64,000 bases of DNA from an uncultured Draconibacterium sp. (GCA_947492175.1 CANLMQ010000008.1:124001-188000), one strand, 5' to 3'; positions 26,525-36,979 are shown, counted from the stretch's first letter. Made by a program: numbers and translations. The notes: generated from the sequence alone by a model not told the origin.

Positions 26525-27964
26525 CTACCTACCAACACCAAAAACAAAATAGGCAGGTTTCCCATTCGGATAAAGTCCTTCAACTAATATACCTCCTCTC
26601 GCATTTCCAACTTCTCTCTTAAAGTCGCTGACTTCGTAAATGGGCTTTTTATTTACGCTTGTAATTATAAAACCTTTTTCCAACCCTGCGTCTTTTAGTT
26701 TTCCTTTCTTCAGATTTGTGATTATAATACCATTACTAATCTCCAAATCACGTTTAACACTTTCGCTTATTGTTTCAAATTCGGCACCTAAAACGGTAAT
26801 ATTGTCACGAATAATCTCGGTGTCGCCGTGTTTGTTACGTAAAGTAACGGTAAATTGTTTCTTTTCATTGTCTCTAAGTACCACAACTTTTACATCATCG
26901 CCCGGACGATACTGACTAATTTTTTCCTGTAATTCGGCCGATGTTTTTGTTTTTTCACCTTCAATACTAATAATAACATCGCCTTCTTTTATACCAGCTT
27001 CTTTTGCCGCACTGTTGTCAGTAACCCTACCTACATATACTCCTTCAACCTTGTCAAGTTTCAATTCTTCAGCTATTTCTGCATTTACATCGCCAATATT
27101 AACACCAAGCAAGGCACGTTGTACTTCACCAAATTCTTTTAAATCTTCCACTACTTTTTTTACAATGGTAACAGGTACTGCAAATGAATAACCGGTGTAC
27201 GATCCGGTTCGGGATGCAATGGCCGTGTTTATTCCTACCAGGTTACCCTGTTGGTTTACCAATGCGCCGCCACTGTTGCCCGGATTTACTGCAGCATCTG
27301 TCTGAATAAAAGATTCGATGGAAGCAGCATCCTGATTAATTCCAAGATTGCGAGCTCGTGCACTTACAATACCGGCAGTAACTGTAGATGTAAGATTAAA
27401 TGGATTTCCAACTGCTAAAACCCACTCTCCCAATTTTAGGTTTTCTGAATTACCATAAGTAAGATAAGGTAAATCATCAGCCTCAATCTTAAGAAGAGCA
27501 ATATCGGTTGATGGATCGGTACCTACCAGTCGTGCATCAAACTCACGTTTATCATTTAAAATTACTTTAATTTTTTGCGCATTTTCAATCACGTGGTTAT
27601 TGGTTACTATAAATCCGTCGTCAGATAAGATTACTCCGGATCCAAATCCTTGAGATATTTGTGGTTCTCTTTGTTGGAATCCAAAAAATTCATCCAGAAA
27701 CGGGTTTCCGCTTGACCACTGACCGGTACGAACCGATTGAGTTGCGATATGCACAACGGTATGAATTGATTTTTCTGCCGCAAAGGTTAAGTCGGGTAAC
27801 TTTTGTTCGCTGTCGGCCGGGTAGTTAATGTATCTGGCTGCTTGTTCGTCTTTTACTGTAATAACATCGGGCTTATCGAAAAAAGTGCTGTAAGTCCAAA
27901 CTGCAATAAATGCTCCTGCAATAACTAGTAAAAATGTCAGAGATATTCTTCCTACTTTTTTCAT
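26525..27964 (-). CDS. htrA: Periplasmic serine protease of the HtrA/Do family
   Basis: 479-residue envelope quality-control protease/chaperone. The N-terminal hydrophobic segment (about 6-25) is an uncleaved anchor or signal peptide. The trypsin-like triad is visible as His124 (TNNHVIE), Asp154 (STDIALLKI) and Ser231 (GNSGGALVN). Two PDZ domains follow (about 275-365 and 385-475). The spacing to rpoD, 110 nt with an internal promoter, argues for independent transcription. Confidence 0.95.
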   Translation of the reverse strand: MKKVGRISLTFLLVIAGAFIAVWTYSTFFDKPDVITVKDEQAARYINYPADSEQKLPDLTFAAEKSIHTVVHIATQSVRTGQWSSGNPFLDEFFGFQQREPQISQGFGSGVILSDDGFIVTNNHVIENAQKIKVILNDKREFDARLVGTDPSTDIALLKIEADDLPYLTYGNSENLKLGEWVLAVGNPFNLTSTVTAGIVSARARNLGINQDAASIESFIQTDAAVNPGNSGGALVNQQGNLVGINTAIASRTGSYTGYSFAVPVTIVKKVVEDLKEFGEVQRALLGVNIGDVNAEIAEELKLDKVEGVYVGRVTDNSAAKEAGIKEGDVIISIEGEKTKTSAELQEKISQYRPGDDVKVVVLRDNEKKQFTVTLRNKHGDTEIIRDNITVLGAEFETISESVKRDLEISNGIIITNLKKGKLKDAGLEKGFIITSVNKKPIYEVSDFKREVGNARGGILVEGLYPNGKPAYFVFGVGR

Positions 27965-28158
27965 GATAATTAAATTTAAATATTGTGTCTTAATTTTTTT
28001 TCAAAAACGTACTCTTAAAACACAAATTTATTGCCAGTGTTGTTATATGATTGCCCAAATCACTGCTATTTTGCAATATTTAACAAGGCAAACAGAATTT
28101 TGTTAAAAAGATTAAACAATTTTTTGGAATTGTGAAATATTGTCAGCATGTGTTTTGA

Positions 28159-28740
28159 CTATTTTTCAGGAACCTTAAACCATTTTGTATCGAGTTCAAT
28201 TTCACTATAGTTTGTTATGTGATCTAATGCTTCGCCTGATTCTTTTGCTTCAAAATAAACTTTTCGATAAACTTCTTTTGCAAATTGTTCTATATATGAA
28301 ACCTCAAATTGTTTAAAAAGGTTATCAAAAAAATTATTTGTATTTATAAAAACAATAGGTTTTGTATGGTACGAAAGCTGACGTAATGTCATGACTTCCA
28401 GAATTTCTTCAAGTGTGCCAAAACCACCCGGGAGCGCAATAAATGCATCCGACATGTCTCTCATTCGGGCTTTGCGTTCCATCATGTCTGGTGTAACAAT
28501 TACTTCGTGCGAATTATCAGAGGCCAGTGAACGATCTATCATTCTCTCTGGAATTATACCGATTGTTTTTGCTCCTGCTGTACTTGCAGAAATAGTTACA
28601 GCTTCCATTAATCCAACATTGGCTCCACCATTAATTAATGTGTGTCCTCCTTGTCCGATCAGCTTCCCAAGTTTTTGAGCTTCCTGAAAATAGATATCAT
28701 TAATGGCATTACTTGAGGAGCAGAAAACGCAGATGTTCAT
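28159..28740 (-). CDS. LOG family (TIGR00730) nucleotide phosphoribohydrolase
   Basis: 193-residue Rossmann-like protein of the LONELY GUY family, which cleaves cytokinin riboside monophosphates or, in bacteria, AMP-like nucleotides to base plus ribose phosphate. Signatures: VFCSSSNA at the N-terminus, LINGGANVGLMEAV (~36-49), and the PGGFGTLEEILEV motif (~104-116) with the conserved Gly, Thr and two Glu. Physiological substrate in this organism unknown. Located between htrA and gyrB on the same strand, after the gyrB terminator. Confidence 0.9.
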   Translation of the reverse strand: MNICVFCSSSNAINDIYFQEAQKLGKLIGQGGHTLINGGANVGLMEAVTISASTAGAKTIGIIPERMIDRSLASDNSHEVIVTPDMMERKARMRDMSDAFIALPGGFGTLEEILEVMTLRQLSYHTKPIVFINTNNFFDNLFKQFEVSYIEQFAKEVYRKVYFEAKESGEALDHITNYSEIELDTKWFKVPEK

Positions 28741-28774
28741 TTTTTTTGAGAAAAGTAGTTAATAATTAGTAGCG

Positions 28775-28801
28775 AAAAAATCCGGGAGTTACCCCGGATT
28801 T
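28775..28801 (-). terminator. gyrB terminator
   Basis: AATCCGGG and CCCGGATT form a stem that, on the minus strand, is followed by a T run. It lies about 85 nt after the gyrB stop. The stem is nearly identical to the one after the OmpH-like gene. Confidence 0.85.
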
Positions 28802-28885
28802 AGTTGTATGGTATTGAAATTAATTTTTCAATTCAGAGAGAAGGTGAACTGTATTAAAATATTATTCACCGTCTGGGTACTTCAG

Positions 28886-30856
28886 TTACGCGTCAATATT
28901 TGCGTAGGTAGCGTGGTCTTCGATAAATTTTCTGCGAGGCGGCACGTCATCACCCATAAGCATTGAGAAAATGTGATCGGCTTCAGCTGCATTTTCGATG
29001 GTTACCTGCTGTAAAGTACGCTGGTTTGGATTCATTGTTGTTTCCCAAAGCTGTTCGGCATTCATTTCTCCCAAACCTTTATAGCGCTGTGTATGTACAC
29101 TGCTTTCATTACCATCGCCCCATTCATTAATATACTGAAGGCGTTGTTGTTCTGTCCATGCATACGATTCTTTTTTACCTTTTTTTACCAGGTAGAGAGG
29201 TGGTGTTGCAATGTATAAATAGCCTTTCTGAATCAGGTCGTTCATGTAACGGAAAAAGAAAGTCATAATAAGCGTTGCAATGTGGCTTCCATCCACATCG
29301 GCATCGGTCATAATCACAACTTTGTGGTACCTGAGTTTTTCCATGTTCAATGCTTTCGAATCTTCTTCGGTTCCGATGGTTACTCCGAGAGCAGTGAAAA
29401 TATTTTTAATTTCTTCGCTTTCAAATATTTTGTGTTGCATGGCTTTTTCCACATTCAGGATTTTACCACGCAAAGGAAGGATGGCTTGTGTTCTGCGATC
29501 GCGGCCTTGTTTTGCCGTACCACCTGCCGAATCTCCCTCCACGAGGAATATTTCGCATTGAGCAGGATCTTTTTCCGAACAATCGGTTAGTTTCCCCGGA
29601 AGTCCACCGCCACTTAGTGCACTTTTACGTTGCACCATTTCGCGGGCTTTTCGTGCTGCATGACGGGCCTGTGCCGCAAGAATTACTTTTTGAACGATTG
29701 TTTTTGCATCTTTTGGATTTTCTTCCAGGTAGTTTTTAAGCATATCGCTAACTGCCTGGTCAACCGAAAGACTTACTTCGGAGTTACCAAGTTTTGTTTT
29801 TGTTTGCCCTTCGAATTGGGGCTCAGCAACTTTTACTGAAACAACTGCTGTTAATCCTTCGCGGAAATCGTCACCACTGATGTCAAATTTTAGTTTTGAG
29901 AGCATCCCCGAGTGGTCGGCATAGTTTTTTAACGTACGGGTTAAACCTCTCCTAAAACCCGTTAAATGCGTTCCTCCTTCAATGGTGTTAATGTTGTTTA
30001 CATATGAATGGATATTTTCGGAGAACGAAGAGTTATATTGTAACGCGATTTCTACCGGAACACCATTTTTTTCAGAAGTGATGTGAATAGTGTCCTCGAT
30101 TATTTTAACACGAGTTTCATCTAGGTATTCAACAAATTCCTTGAGCCCGTCTTCCGAGAAATAGCTTTCTGTTTTAACGTTTCCTTCTTCGTCCAGTTCT
30201 CTTTCATCGGTAATTGTAAGGGTAATTCCGGCATTCAAAAATGCCAGCTCGCGTAAACGTGCAGCCAGAATCTCGTATTTGTATTTTGTAGTCAGGAATA
30301 CCGAAGCGTCGGGCTGGAAGGTTACAATTGTTCCTGTAATATCCGAGTCGCCCGTGATTTTTGCATCGTAAAGAGGTTTACCAATCTCATATTCCTGTTC
30401 CCAGATTTTTCCGTCGCGGTGAATTTCTGCTTTCAGGTGAGATGACAATGCATTAACACACGATACACCTACACCATGTAAACCACCCGAAACTTTGTAC
30501 GAATCTTTATCGAATTTACCCCCGGCATGAAGAACAGTCATTACTACCTCCAGTGCCGATTTGTTTTCTTTTGAATGTCTTTCAGTTGGAATCCCACGAC
30601 CGTTGTCTTTTACGGTAATGGAATTATTTTCATGAATAATAACATCGATATTGTTGCAATAACCGGCAAGTGCTTCGTCAATGGAGTTATCAACCACCTC
30701 GTAAACCAAATGGTGCAATCCTTTTTCGTTCACATCGCCAATGTACATGGCCGGACGTTTCCTTACCGCTTCCAATCCTTCGAGCACCTGAATACTATCC
30801 GCAGAATAGTTTCCGTTGCCATTGGTTTGGGTTCCATTTTTTTCAATTTCACTCAT
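28886..30856 (-). CDS. gyrB: DNA gyrase subunit B
   Basis: ATPase subunit of the type II topoisomerase that introduces negative supercoils. The GHKL fold is marked by EVVDNSIDEALAGYC, DNGRGIP and GGLHGVGVSCVNALS; the TOPRIM domain by EGDSAGGTAKQGRDR, PLRGKILNVEKA and TDADVDGSHI; the C-terminus by YKGLGEMNAEQLW. 656 residues is the usual size for a GyrB without the gamma-proteobacterial insert. A ParE assignment is less likely given the DNA-binding segment RRTQAILPLRGK, but cannot be excluded outright. Confidence 0.95.
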   Translation of the reverse strand: MSEIEKNGTQTNGNGNYSADSIQVLEGLEAVRKRPAMYIGDVNEKGLHHLVYEVVDNSIDEALAGYCNNIDVIIHENNSITVKDNGRGIPTERHSKENKSALEVVMTVLHAGGKFDKDSYKVSGGLHGVGVSCVNALSSHLKAEIHRDGKIWEQEYEIGKPLYDAKITGDSDITGTIVTFQPDASVFLTTKYKYEILAARLRELAFLNAGITLTITDERELDEEGNVKTESYFSEDGLKEFVEYLDETRVKIIEDTIHITSEKNGVPVEIALQYNSSFSENIHSYVNNINTIEGGTHLTGFRRGLTRTLKNYADHSGMLSKLKFDISGDDFREGLTAVVSVKVAEPQFEGQTKTKLGNSEVSLSVDQAVSDMLKNYLEENPKDAKTIVQKVILAAQARHAARKAREMVQRKSALSGGGLPGKLTDCSEKDPAQCEIFLVEGDSAGGTAKQGRDRRTQAILPLRGKILNVEKAMQHKIFESEEIKNIFTALGVTIGTEEDSKALNMEKLRYHKVVIMTDADVDGSHIATLIMTFFFRYMNDLIQKGYLYIATPPLYLVKKGKKESYAWTEQQRLQYINEWGDGNESSVHTQRYKGLGEMNAEQLWETTMNPNQRTLQQVTIENAAEADHIFSMLMGDDVPPRRKFIEDHATYANIDA

Positions 30857-30988
30857 CTCTGTCTCTAAAATTTAATTCCTTTAAAATAAAATAGTTCCCC
30901 TTGCAAAAAAGCCCCAATGCTTTTTAAAGAGAACTAGTTGATTTTCAAGTTTTTATATTGCTTTAAAAATGATCTAAAAATCACGACA

Positions 30989-31017
30989 CAAAGATAGAAA
31001 AATTGATGAGAAAACAA
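30989..31017 (-). promoter_or_regulatory. gyrB promoter (TTG-N18-TATCTTTG)
   Basis: On the minus strand, TTG (31015-31017), 18 nt, TATCTTTG (30989-30996), a full Bacteroidota -33/-7 pair. It predicts a ~125-nt leader before the gyrB ATG. Confidence 0.65.
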
Positions 31018-31100
31018 TCTTGTTTTTACGTATTCGTGTTCATATTTTTCAACAAGATATTAACTTGAAAATGAGGGTAAAAAGAGATACCTGATGAAAC

Positions 31101-31133
31101 AAAAAAAGGAAGCTTGAAAGCCTCCTTTTTTTT
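31101..31133 (-). terminator. Terminator of the beta-barrel/TPR operon
   Basis: AAAAAGGA and TCCTTTTT flank an inner GC pair and short loop; A and T runs on both sides make it usable in either orientation. It sits ~30 nt beyond the stop of the beta-barrel gene. Confidence 0.75.
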
Positions 31134-31163
31134 CGAATTGATTGATATTGTTGGTTGAAAGTT

Positions 31164-32930
31164 TTAAAATGCGTAACTAACACCAGCTAAAAAGTTAAAA
31201 CTTTGTACGGGGTACCCCAGCCAGCGCTGGTACTTTTGGAACCCAAAATTATTTAATTGTGCAAATACCGAAAATTTGCTGGTGACTTGGTAGTTGCCTT
31301 TTGCATTTAAGTCGAATGTTGCATCAAGATTATTGGATTTATAAAGTGGAATCATCCTGGAAACGCCGGGATCTTCCACAATCAAGGCTTTTCTCTGTCC
31401 GATCATGAAAATGTCGGTAGAAAGACTTAATCGCTCGTTTACTTTATAATTGATTGAAAAATTGGCATCCCAGGTTGGCATGTTCCAGGCTTCAGTTTGC
31501 TCGTCTAATTTGTAGTTGTAATAATTTACTGAAGCTAATAAATCTAATTTATCTGATGAAGCGTGAAATACTTCTGCATTTAACTTTAAACGATTCATAT
31601 TATCGTATAGAGTTGCAAAAGTATTGTCAACTACCAATGGTGCGGGATTGTATGCCGGATCAAGATAATAGCTTTCGTTTAGGTAGTAAAAAGGTTGATC
31701 GTCGATGATTGAATATTCGGCCGAAATTTTAAAATTGGTCTTTTTCGAGAATTTACCATCGAAGCCACCGTAAAAACGAATTTTTTCGAAAGAATTCTTC
31801 ACATCGTGATCCGGATTTATAAAAGGATTTTCGTAGGCAACTTTTGAATAGTGATTGCTGATATAATTGCCATCTACTCCGGCATAAATCGTTAAGATTT
31901 CAGCAATCGGCGACCAGCTTGCTTTTACATTCGGTGTGATTTTAGCTTTGGTGCTCTCGTTGTTCCCATTTGTGAACCATGCATTTACCCCAACTTTTAT
32001 GTTGGCGGTTTGGTTACCCAGATACCACGAGGGTTTTACATAAAACCAACTCAGGTTTTTGGTGTCGACTATTGAATCGCCGCGCGGAATAATTTCGCTG
32101 GCATTATTGTATTGAATACCGGCTTCCAGTAATCCAACTCCAATTTGAAATGGTTGCTGCACATCGAACGAGAATTTAGCAAAATGCTCGCGCTGGTTGG
32201 TTTTTGTGCCAAAATAGTGGTAGTCGAAATTAAAGCCGAAAGTAGCATCGTCCATTTCTGCTGTAGGATTTTTTAAACTGATATTGAAACCTCCTTTATT
32301 GAACGCTTGTTTTGTTCCAAAATAGTTAATGTTTTGGTTGTCTTCCAAAAGAAATTCGGGTACCGGATCGAGTGGGTATCCATAGTAATTAAATCCATCG
32401 TTTTTATAATCGAGATTCACAGACAAAACCGAATTCCGGAACATATATTTTACAAACAGGTCTACCTCGTTTTTCATAAAAGGGGCATCTACTTTATCAC
32501 CGCCTTCCAGTTTTATATTCCCAAACGATGAAAGGTGTTTGGCGTGAATGCCGAATGTGGAATTTTTAGAATTTACATTGTTGAAGAACACTTCGCCATA
32601 AGGTTTGTAATAGTTGCCTAAACCTGCACGAACCAATCCGTAGCCTTTGCTTCCGGCACCTTTTTTAGTTTCAATAGTGGCGGCTTTTAATGGATTAACC
32701 GAAAAAGTACTAAAAACGGGAGTGCTGTTTATTTGATAATTAAAAGTTGGTTTCTGATGCTCGGTTTCATCTATTGTGGGCATGCTGTTTAATTTGTTGG
32801 CATCTGAAATGGTTGGTTTGTATGCTTTGGTAACTTCCACTTCCTGTGTAAGTGTGTCGCGCTGTGCCTGAGCCACCGTTGCTGTGGCAATAAAAATAAC
32901 CAGGAAAATATATTTGAATTGTTTAAACAT
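31164..32930 (-). CDS. Outer-membrane beta-barrel protein (plug-less, paired with TPR protein)
   Basis: 588 residues with signal peptide (about 1-22, ending TVAQA). The mature N-terminus has a short conserved stretch, VEVTKAYKPTISDANKLN, followed by a long run of amphipathic beta strands ending in NFLAGVSYAF, with a terminal Phe typical of BAM-inserted barrels. It is often called TonB-receptor-like, but no plug domain is visible. It begins 12 nt after the large TPR protein gene, a conserved pairing in Bacteroidota. Role unknown, perhaps export or envelope assembly. Confidence 0.8.
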   Translation of the reverse strand: MFKQFKYIFLVIFIATATVAQAQRDTLTQEVEVTKAYKPTISDANKLNSMPTIDETEHQKPTFNYQINSTPVFSTFSVNPLKAATIETKKGAGSKGYGLVRAGLGNYYKPYGEVFFNNVNSKNSTFGIHAKHLSSFGNIKLEGGDKVDAPFMKNEVDLFVKYMFRNSVLSVNLDYKNDGFNYYGYPLDPVPEFLLEDNQNINYFGTKQAFNKGGFNISLKNPTAEMDDATFGFNFDYHYFGTKTNQREHFAKFSFDVQQPFQIGVGLLEAGIQYNNASEIIPRGDSIVDTKNLSWFYVKPSWYLGNQTANIKVGVNAWFTNGNNESTKAKITPNVKASWSPIAEILTIYAGVDGNYISNHYSKVAYENPFINPDHDVKNSFEKIRFYGGFDGKFSKKTNFKISAEYSIIDDQPFYYLNESYYLDPAYNPAPLVVDNTFATLYDNMNRLKLNAEVFHASSDKLDLLASVNYYNYKLDEQTEAWNMPTWDANFSINYKVNERLSLSTDIFMIGQRKALIVEDPGVSRMIPLYKSNNLDATFDLNAKGNYQVTSKFSVFAQLNNFGFQKYQRWLGYPVQSFNFLAGVSYAF

Positions 32931-32941
32931 GATTTCGATTT

Positions 32942-35900
32942 TTAGTTTTGTTTAATTTCCATTTGAAACGAGCTGTCTACTGCATTTTGCTGTTGCTGTG
33001 CTTCTGCAGCTAAAATCCTGGCAAGTTTTTCTTTTGCTTCTGCTTTAACGCCGTCCGTTTCGTTGTTGTAGTTTTCTGCCAGACTTTTTAATGTATGTTT
33101 TGCCTGAAACTGATCTCCCTGATCTTCATAGATATTGGCAAGCAGTAAAAATGCTTTGCCCAGCCAATAGGTGTATGGAGTTCCTTTTTCTATAAAATCA
33201 ACAATTTCTTCTTCTGCTTTTGGCTTTTTATTATCACGGTAATAGATTTCGGCAAGCAGGTATTTGGCTTCGGCACCCTGTTCCAGTTTTGTGTCGGCGG
33301 CTACTTTACGTAACGGACTAATGGCCGAACTCAGATTGTTTAGCACGTAATTTGATTTTCCTTCAGCAAAATCGGCTTCATTCCTGAGGGCGTCGTTTGC
33401 TACATCCGATTTTTTAACTTTTCCAGCTGCGAGCATTGCCTGGTGGTAATTTTCCTGAATCATGTAACAACGCATTTGGCCGGTATATGCTTTTAGCAGG
33501 TTCCATTTGCTGTTCGCTACTTTTTCCAGTTCAATAAATAATTTTAGCGCTTCGTCATAGTTCTCAGCAGCAAAAGTCATCTCCGAAGATTTTGAAAGTG
33601 CCGGTTCGCTGAAAATATTGTTGGATTCATTAGCTACATGTGTGTAGTGATCGTTTGCCGATGTATACTGACCTTGTTTGTATAGCATTTCTGCCAGGTA
33701 AAAATGAGCATTTATAGCATATGATCCGTTTGGAAACTGTATTAAATATTGCTCCAACTGAGTTTCTGCACCTTCTTTGCCTGCCATATACATGCGTTCT
33801 GCCGCCATATATGTTAACTGGTCTTGTTCGGTTGCAGTTACGTTAGCTTCTCCTCCCAGGCTTCTGACATAGGCAAAATAGGCATCTACATTGTTTAGTT
33901 CAATATAACAGTTTTTAATACCGGAAAGTGCAGATGTAGCTTCGGGTGTTCCTTTAAAATTCTCGGCTACTTCTTTGTATTGATTAAGTGCTTTGTTAAA
34001 ATCGCCATTGTTGTAGTTTACCAAACCAAGCTGAAGCATCGCATTTCTGTAATATTTACTGTTGGGGTAGTTGCTTACCAGTTCCTGGTATTGCTGAACA
34101 GCTTCGTAATTTTTGCCAATTCTTTCGTTTGCGCGTCCCAGTTCGTAAAGAGCGTCGTCGTGATATTCCGATTCAGGGAAATCAACAAGTAACAAACTCA
34201 GGTTTTTTATTTTTTCGTTTTGCCGGCGTTGCAAGCCCTGGCAAAATGCAATCTGAAGCAACGAATAATCGGGTTCGTGCATTTTCATCTGGTATGCCTG
34301 ACGATAGTTTTCGATTGCCTGGTTGTAATTTGTTTTCAGGAAATAATAGTCTCCAACCCGGTTGTAGGCATCTGCCAGTTTGGGAGTGCGTTTGCCTTGC
34401 ATGTTATTCACATACTTTTTAAAATGTTTGTAGGCAGCTTCTTTATTGTCCATTTTTAGATAAGCGTACCCCAGGTTGTAATCGGCGCTTGCATTTTCGG
34501 CTTTTGCCGATCCCGATGTTTGCATAAACTGGTTGTACGATGCAATGGAGTTGTTAAAGTCGCCAACCCGATACAGTGCTTCCGATTTCCAGTAAAGTGC
34601 TTTTCCTCTGATTTCGCGGTTGTAACTTCCGTTTTGAAGCGACAAATCAAAATATTCGATGGCCTGGTTGTAAGCCATGTTGTTAAATAATTCCAGTCCG
34701 CGATAATAAGTAACCCGCTGGTAAGCTTTTAAAATATCAGGTGTTTTATTCTGAATTTTATCGATGGATGCAATGGCGTCGTTATAATTTTTTGTAACCA
34801 TATACACTTCTACCAAAATTTTGTAAGCTTCCTTGTTTTTTGCTGAATTTGGATATTCGGAAATATAACGATCAAAAGCTTTTATGGTTTCGTTAAACGG
34901 AGAGTACGAAAGTTCGTAGGTAAGCTTTGCATAGCTGAACAGAGCGTCTTCTTTTATGTTGGGATTAAAATCGAATTTCGACGCCGCATTGTAGGCCGTT
35001 TTTGCATTTTCTTTGTCGTTAAGTTTTATAAAACAGTCGGCCAAATGGTAATATGCATTTTGGCTCATTTCGTCTTCGCCTACTGTGGCTTTCTCCAAAA
35101 GAGGGGCAGCATCGGCATATTTACCACTGTGGTAATAGCAAAAACCAAGTATGTAGTTTTCCTCCCGTGTTTTTGAACCTTCAGATTCAAAATAGGTTTC
35201 AAGGTAGGGAATTGCGTTTTCGTACTGATGCAGGTGAAAATATGAGTCGCCTACAATTTTTGATAGTTCGGCACGCTGTTCTTCCGGCACGTCATCAATT
35301 ATTGATGTGGTATAATTTACTACCTCGCTGTAATTTTGCTGTTTGTAATAGATGTGGCTTACATACATTGGAATAACCTGTGAATAGGCCGGATCGTTGT
35401 TAAGCCTTTTAAAATCTTCCAGTGCAGCCTGGTAGTCTTCGTTTAAATATTTTATGTGAGCGCTATAATAAGTGGCTGGTTTGCTGTAAAGGTTGTTGCT
35501 GTTTTTTATGGCTTCAAATTCCAAAAGTGCTTTGCCGGTTTGGTCTTGCATCAAGTTGGCATAACCATTTTGGTATTGCAATTCAATTTTGTCATTTTCC
35601 GAAAGGTCTTTTCTGTCAACATTCTTATAGCTTCTGATAACCTGTGCATATTGTTTCTTTTTAAACTGATTTCTGCCAAGGTTAAACCACGCCGAATTAA
35701 TGTAAGGGCTTTCGGGATGTGTTTCGATAAAAGTGTGCATTAATTTACTTCCAGATCCATATCCGGCATGCAGTGCCGAAACCGATTTGTAATATTCGGC
35801 TTCGGAATACAGTTCCGAATTCTGATCAAGATTTTTTTGAATTTTTTCGAATTGCCTGAATGTTGAAACGTATTTTCCCTTGCTGTACAGTTCTTTGGCA

Positions 35901-36010
35901 ATGTTAATTTCTTTCTGCACATTATCGAAATATGCCGTTTGTTGGGCAATTATTTCGTTGTGCAAAAGGATAAGGAATAATAGGGATATAAAAATTCGAA
36001 TTGTCTTCAT
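32942..36010 (-). CDS. Large periplasmic TPR-repeat protein
   Basis: 1022 residues with a signal peptide (about 1-22, ending EIIAQ). The whole mature chain is built of tetratricopeptide-like repeats with canonical W/L/G/Y/A/F/A spacing (for instance YYLGRGLELFNNMAYNQAIEYF-type units, GDYYFLKTNYNQAIENY, ALYELGRANERIGKNYEAV), about 20 or more units. It is a protein-protein scaffold, probably periplasmic and acting with the barrel encoded 12 nt downstream. First gene of the pair. Confidence 0.85.
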   Translation of the reverse strand: MKTIRIFISLLFLILLHNEIIAQQTAYFDNVQKEINIAKELYSKGKYVSTFRQFEKIQKNLDQNSELYSEAEYYKSVSALHAGYGSGSKLMHTFIETHPESPYINSAWFNLGRNQFKKKQYAQVIRSYKNVDRKDLSENDKIELQYQNGYANLMQDQTGKALLEFEAIKNSNNLYSKPATYYSAHIKYLNEDYQAALEDFKRLNNDPAYSQVIPMYVSHIYYKQQNYSEVVNYTTSIIDDVPEEQRAELSKIVGDSYFHLHQYENAIPYLETYFESEGSKTREENYILGFCYYHSGKYADAAPLLEKATVGEDEMSQNAYYHLADCFIKLNDKENAKTAYNAASKFDFNPNIKEDALFSYAKLTYELSYSPFNETIKAFDRYISEYPNSAKNKEAYKILVEVYMVTKNYNDAIASIDKIQNKTPDILKAYQRVTYYRGLELFNNMAYNQAIEYFDLSLQNGSYNREIRGKALYWKSEALYRVGDFNNSIASYNQFMQTSGSAKAENASADYNLGYAYLKMDNKEAAYKHFKKYVNNMQGKRTPKLADAYNRVGDYYFLKTNYNQAIENYRQAYQMKMHEPDYSLLQIAFCQGLQRRQNEKIKNLSLLLVDFPESEYHDDALYELGRANERIGKNYEAVQQYQELVSNYPNSKYYRNAMLQLGLVNYNNGDFNKALNQYKEVAENFKGTPEATSALSGIKNCYIELNNVDAYFAYVRSLGGEANVTATEQDQLTYMAAERMYMAGKEGAETQLEQYLIQFPNGSYAINAHFYLAEMLYKQGQYTSANDHYTHVANESNNIFSEPALSKSSEMTFAAENYDEALKLFIELEKVANSKWNLLKAYTGQMRCYMIQENYHQAMLAAGKVKKSDVANDALRNEADFAEGKSNYVLNNLSSAISPLRKVAADTKLEQGAEAKYLLAEIYYRDNKKPKAEEEIVDFIEKGTPYTYWLGKAFLLLANIYEDQGDQFQAKHTLKSLAENYNNETDGVKAEAKEKLARILAAEAQQQQNAVDSSFQMEIKQN

Positions 36011-36226
36011 GCTTTTACTTTCTCATTATTAGTGAATTAGTGTTCTGTGTGAAACTTTCGATTTGTTTTCAAACTGAACTTAAATACAAAATTCTAAAAT
36101 AGGTATAATCGTTTTGCCGAACTCTTTCAAAATGTTGTAATTCTTAACAAGAAACTGTTTATTTCTTTCGTTTATTATATATGTGAATAAATATTTTCAA
36201 ACTACTTTAGTCTGGAAATCCATATT

Positions 36227-36949
36227 ATGGACAAGAAAAAAGTAATACAGTTGGCAAATGCTGATATTTTTCAGCGCGAAAACCGGATACTTTCAGGAGT
36301 GAATCTGGAGGTAAACGAAGGTGATTTTATTTATATAATTGGGAAAGTAGGAACAGGAAAAACCAGTTTGATAAAAACCTTAAATGCCGAATTGCCTTTG
36401 ATTTCGGGAACAGGAATTGTGTTGGATTATCAGCTGTCGAAAATTAAAAGCCGCGAAATTGCTGAGCTGCGTCGTAAACTGGGTGTGGTTTTTCAGGACT
36501 TTCGTTTGTTGACCGACCGGAATGTGTTCGAAAATCTGGCTTTTGTTTTAACGGCTACTGGATGGAAAATTAAAAGAGCGATAAAAGAGCGGGTAAACGA
36601 AGTATTGGAAATTGTGGGCATGACGGATAAAATGAATAAAATGCCGCATGAATTAAGTGGGGGAGAACAGCAACGCATTGTAATTGCACGAGCCATTTTA
36701 AATCATCCAAAAATAATTATTGCCGACGAACCCACTGGGAATCTGGATCCGGAAACATCGGAAGATATCTTTGACCTTTTTATACGTTTAAATCAGGAGG
36801 GAATAACCATTTTAATGGCGACGCACGATTATGCAGTGATTTCTAAAAAGCCGGCCCGTACACTGGTTTGCGCCGATGGCAAATTAACCGATTCTGATTC
36901 GAATTCAGATGAGCTGGAATTTGAAAATTTACTGGAGTCTAATATTTAA
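36227..36949 (+). CDS. ftsE: ABC transporter ATPase, FtsE-like
   Basis: 240-residue ATP-binding subunit. Walker A GKVGTGKT at residues 39-46, ABC signature LSGGEQQR (~144-151), Walker B IIIADEPTGNLDP and the switch His in MATHDYAVI. The closest recognised subfamily is FtsE, which with FtsX activates peptidoglycan hydrolases at the division septum. No ftsX is adjacent in this window, so a LolD/MacB-like role cannot be fully excluded. An AT-rich 216-nt gap separates it from the divergent TPR gene. Confidence 0.8.
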   Translation: MDKKKVIQLANADIFQRENRILSGVNLEVNEGDFIYIIGKVGTGKTSLIKTLNAELPLISGTGIVLDYQLSKIKSREIAELRRKLGVVFQDFRLLTDRNVFENLAFVLTATGWKIKRAIKERVNEVLEIVGMTDKMNKMPHELSGGEQQRIVIARAILNHPKIIIADEPTGNLDPETSEDIFDLFIRLNQEGITILMATHDYAVISKKPARTLVCADGKLTDSDSNSDELEFENLLESNI

Positions 36950-36979
36950 TAATATAATTTCTCGTAGTCACAGAGATAA

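Noticed and set aside
28886..30868. Several plus-strand ORFs of 60-100 residues inside gyrB and its promoter
   Set aside because: They are antisense shadows of a strongly conserved gene and have no recognisable features.
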